Assembly (NCBI GenBank): GCA_024696565.1
Contig: JAILGR010000094.1
Coordinates: 1 to 9,780, forward strand
DNA length: 9,780 bases
Direction: 5' to 3'
DNA from: Acholeplasmatales bacterium
GTDB taxonomy: Bacteria > Bacillota_I > Bacilli_A > Acholeplasmatales > Anaeroplasmataceae
A program made the position numbers and the translations under genes. The notes under the pieces were generated by a model. It made no database searches, was not told the DNA's origin, and saw only the letters and a program-made list of their open reading frames with translations. Shown one piece after another: positions 8,887-9,780 of the stretch. Each line of letters starts with the position of its first letter. The stretch's first letter is position 1.

Positions 8887-8927
8887 GAGCCATTGGTTAA
8901 CAGAATCAAACCGATGGCTCTTTTTTT
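8887..8927 (+). terminator. Strong terminator after the acetyltransferase gene
   Basis: A 12-bp stem with one T-G pair joins gagccattggtt (8887-8898) and aaccgatggctc (8909-8920) around a 10-base loop, followed by seven Ts (8921-8927). It closes the alcohol dehydrogenase-acetyltransferase unit. Confidence 0.92.
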
Positions 8928-8967
8928 GCCACTTACATTTAAAAAAATACCGAATACATCGAATATA

Positions 8968-8995
8968 TTTACAACATTTATTTAATATATATAAT
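8968..8995 (+). promoter_or_regulatory. Promoter of the ABC exporter operon
   Basis: A -35 box TTTACA (8968-8973), a 16-base spacer and a perfect -10 box TATAAT (8990-8995). A 9-base direct repeat (CGAATACAT/CGAATATAT, 8951-8968) lies against the -35 box and could be a regulator site. The ribosome binding site GAGGTG (9005-9010) follows closely, so the leader is very short. Confidence 0.7.
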
Positions 8996-9016
8996 TTTGG
9001 GTGTGAGGTGACAAGT

Positions 9017-9730
9017 ATGGAAATAATTAAAGTAGATAAAATAAGTAAACAATATAAAGATGTTAAAGCCTTAAATGAAGTATCACTTTCAATTAATGAA
9101 GGAGAATTATATGGCTTATTAGGAGTTAATGGAGCTGGAAAGACTACTCTTTTAAAAATATTATCAGGGTTGGCTAAAAAAAGTAGTGGTGAAGCATATG
9201 TTAAAGGTTATTCTTTATCTCAAATGGATGAAATAAAAAAGATTGTAGATATTTCACCACAAGAAGTTGCAGTAGCATTAAATCTAACTGTTTATGAGAA
9301 TTTAGTATTCTTCCAAGAATTATATAAAAAGAAGGATGAAGAATACTTAAATATGATTGTTGATTCTTTAGGCTTAAGAGAAGTTTTAAAGAAAAGAGCT
9401 AAAACATTATCTGGTGGTTATCAAAGAAGATTATCTATAGCGATAGGTTTAATGTCTAAACCAGAAATATTATTCTTAGATGAACCTACATTAGGACTAG
9501 ATGTATTAGCTAGAAGAGAACTTTGGAATATCATTAAATTATTTAAAGGTAAAATTACTATTATATTAACATCTCATTATTTAGAAGAAATAGAAGCATT
9601 ATGCGATAGAATAGGTGTTATGTCTAAAGGTAATTTATTATTTGAAGGGACTGTTGATGAAATGAAAAATAAGACAAATGAGACTTCATTTGAAGAAGCA
9701 TTCATTAAGATTGTAGGAGGTATGAAATAA
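9017..9730 (+). CDS. ABC-2 type transporter ATP-binding protein (CcmA/NatA-like)
   Basis: Cytoplasmic ATPase of an ABC-2 exporter, 237 aa. Walker A GVNGAGKTT spans 36-44, the Q-loop is in DISPQEV (about 79-85), signature LSGGYQRR is near 129-136, Walker B ILFLDEPTLGLD near 150-161, and the H-loop is in TSHYLEEIE. The LGLD and SHYLEEIEALCDRI wording is typical of drug, antibiotic or sodium exporters rather than nutrient importers. I place the start at ATG 9017, behind GAGGTG (9005-9010). A longer frame from 8885 would begin inside the upstream terminator, run through the promoter and add 44 residues unlike any ABC domain. The stop TAA overlaps the start of the next gene in TAATG, so the pair is translationally coupled. 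The exported substrate cannot be told from the ATPase. Confidence 0.9.
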   Translation: MEIIKVDKISKQYKDVKALNEVSLSINEGELYGLLGVNGAGKTTLLKILSGLAKKSSGEAYVKGYSLSQMDEIKKIVDISPQEVAVALNLTVYENLVFFQELYKKKDEEYLNMIVDSLGLREVLKKRAKTLSGGYQRRLSIAIGLMSKPEILFLDEPTLGLDVLARRELWNIIKLFKGKITIILTSHYLEEIEALCDRIGVMSKGNLLFEGTVDEMKNKTNETSFEEAFIKIVGGMK

Positions 9731-9780
9731 TGAGAAAAACATTAATATTTGCAAAAAGAAATTTAAAAGAAATGTTAAGA
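9730..9780 (+). CDS. Start of the ABC-2 permease partner (partial)
   Basis: ATG at 9730-9732 overlaps the ATPase stop (TAATG), and the frame stays open to the window end. The 17 residues MRKTLIFAKRNLKEMLR are a basic N-terminus typical of ABC-2 membrane subunits, which precede their first membrane helix with such a stretch. The ribosome binding site is probably GGAGGTATG (about 9716-9724) within the ATPase gene. Function is inferred mainly from the neighbour. Confidence 0.7.
   Translation, partial: MRKTLIFAKRNLKEMLR

Noticed and set aside
8885..9016. Upstream 44-residue extension of the ABC-2 ATPase
   Set aside because: It would start inside the terminator and cross the promoter and ribosome binding site. 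The added residues do not belong to the ABC fold, so the start was placed at 9017.

Overview
The window is about 70% A+T with a normal bacterial gene style: strong AGGAGG-type ribosome binding sites, TTGACA/TATAAT-type promoters and short hairpin-plus-T-run terminators. All tryptophans I checked are TGG. The one TGA stop, at 894-896, sits inside a terminator, so TGA is read as stop and this is not the Mycoplasma code. Substrate-binding proteins are lipoproteins, and a CcpA-like cre sequence overlaps a sugar-operon promoter. Together these point to a low-GC Gram-positive or Mollicutes-like bacterium, for example an uncultured gut Erysipelotrichia/RF39-type lineage. The lineage is inferred from style only.

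Region 1 (1-5725) is a galactose/methyl-galactoside (Mgl) ABC import locus. It holds a first galactose-binding lipoprotein (5' end outside the window, about 30-36 residues short at the C-terminal side) ending in its own terminator. Next come a promoter with an overlapping cre-like site, a second galactose-binding lipoprotein, an intercistronic hairpin, mglA (double ATPase), mglC (permease) and two hairpins. The second binding protein is the most striking item. It starts in the middle of the MglB fold, runs to the normal MglB end, and then continues into the missing MglB N-terminal segment. It is therefore a natural circular permutant that keeps almost all sugar-contact residues and the Ca-binding loop. 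The permease is also unusual, with about 220 extra Lys/Glu-rich, probably coiled-coil residues before its first membrane helix.

Region 2 (5726-7111) is a single gene with its own promoter and terminator. It encodes a seven-helix membrane protein carrying a complete HD-GYP domain, so probably a c-di-GMP phosphodiesterase.

Region 3 (7112-8927) is a two-gene unit: a YqhD/BdhA-type iron-containing alcohol dehydrogenase and a RimJ/RimL-like GNAT acetyltransferase, closed by a strong terminator.

Region 4 (8928-9780) has a strong promoter followed by an ABC-2 type exporter ATPase. Its permease partner begins in an overlapping TAATG and runs off the window.

The Mgl genes work together: a lipoprotein receptor captures galactose outside the membrane, MglC forms the channel and MglA drives it. 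The second receptor is placed under its own promoter, and the hairpin after it would favour making more receptor than ATPase or permease. No RNA gene, CRISPR array, insertion sequence or phage feature was seen.
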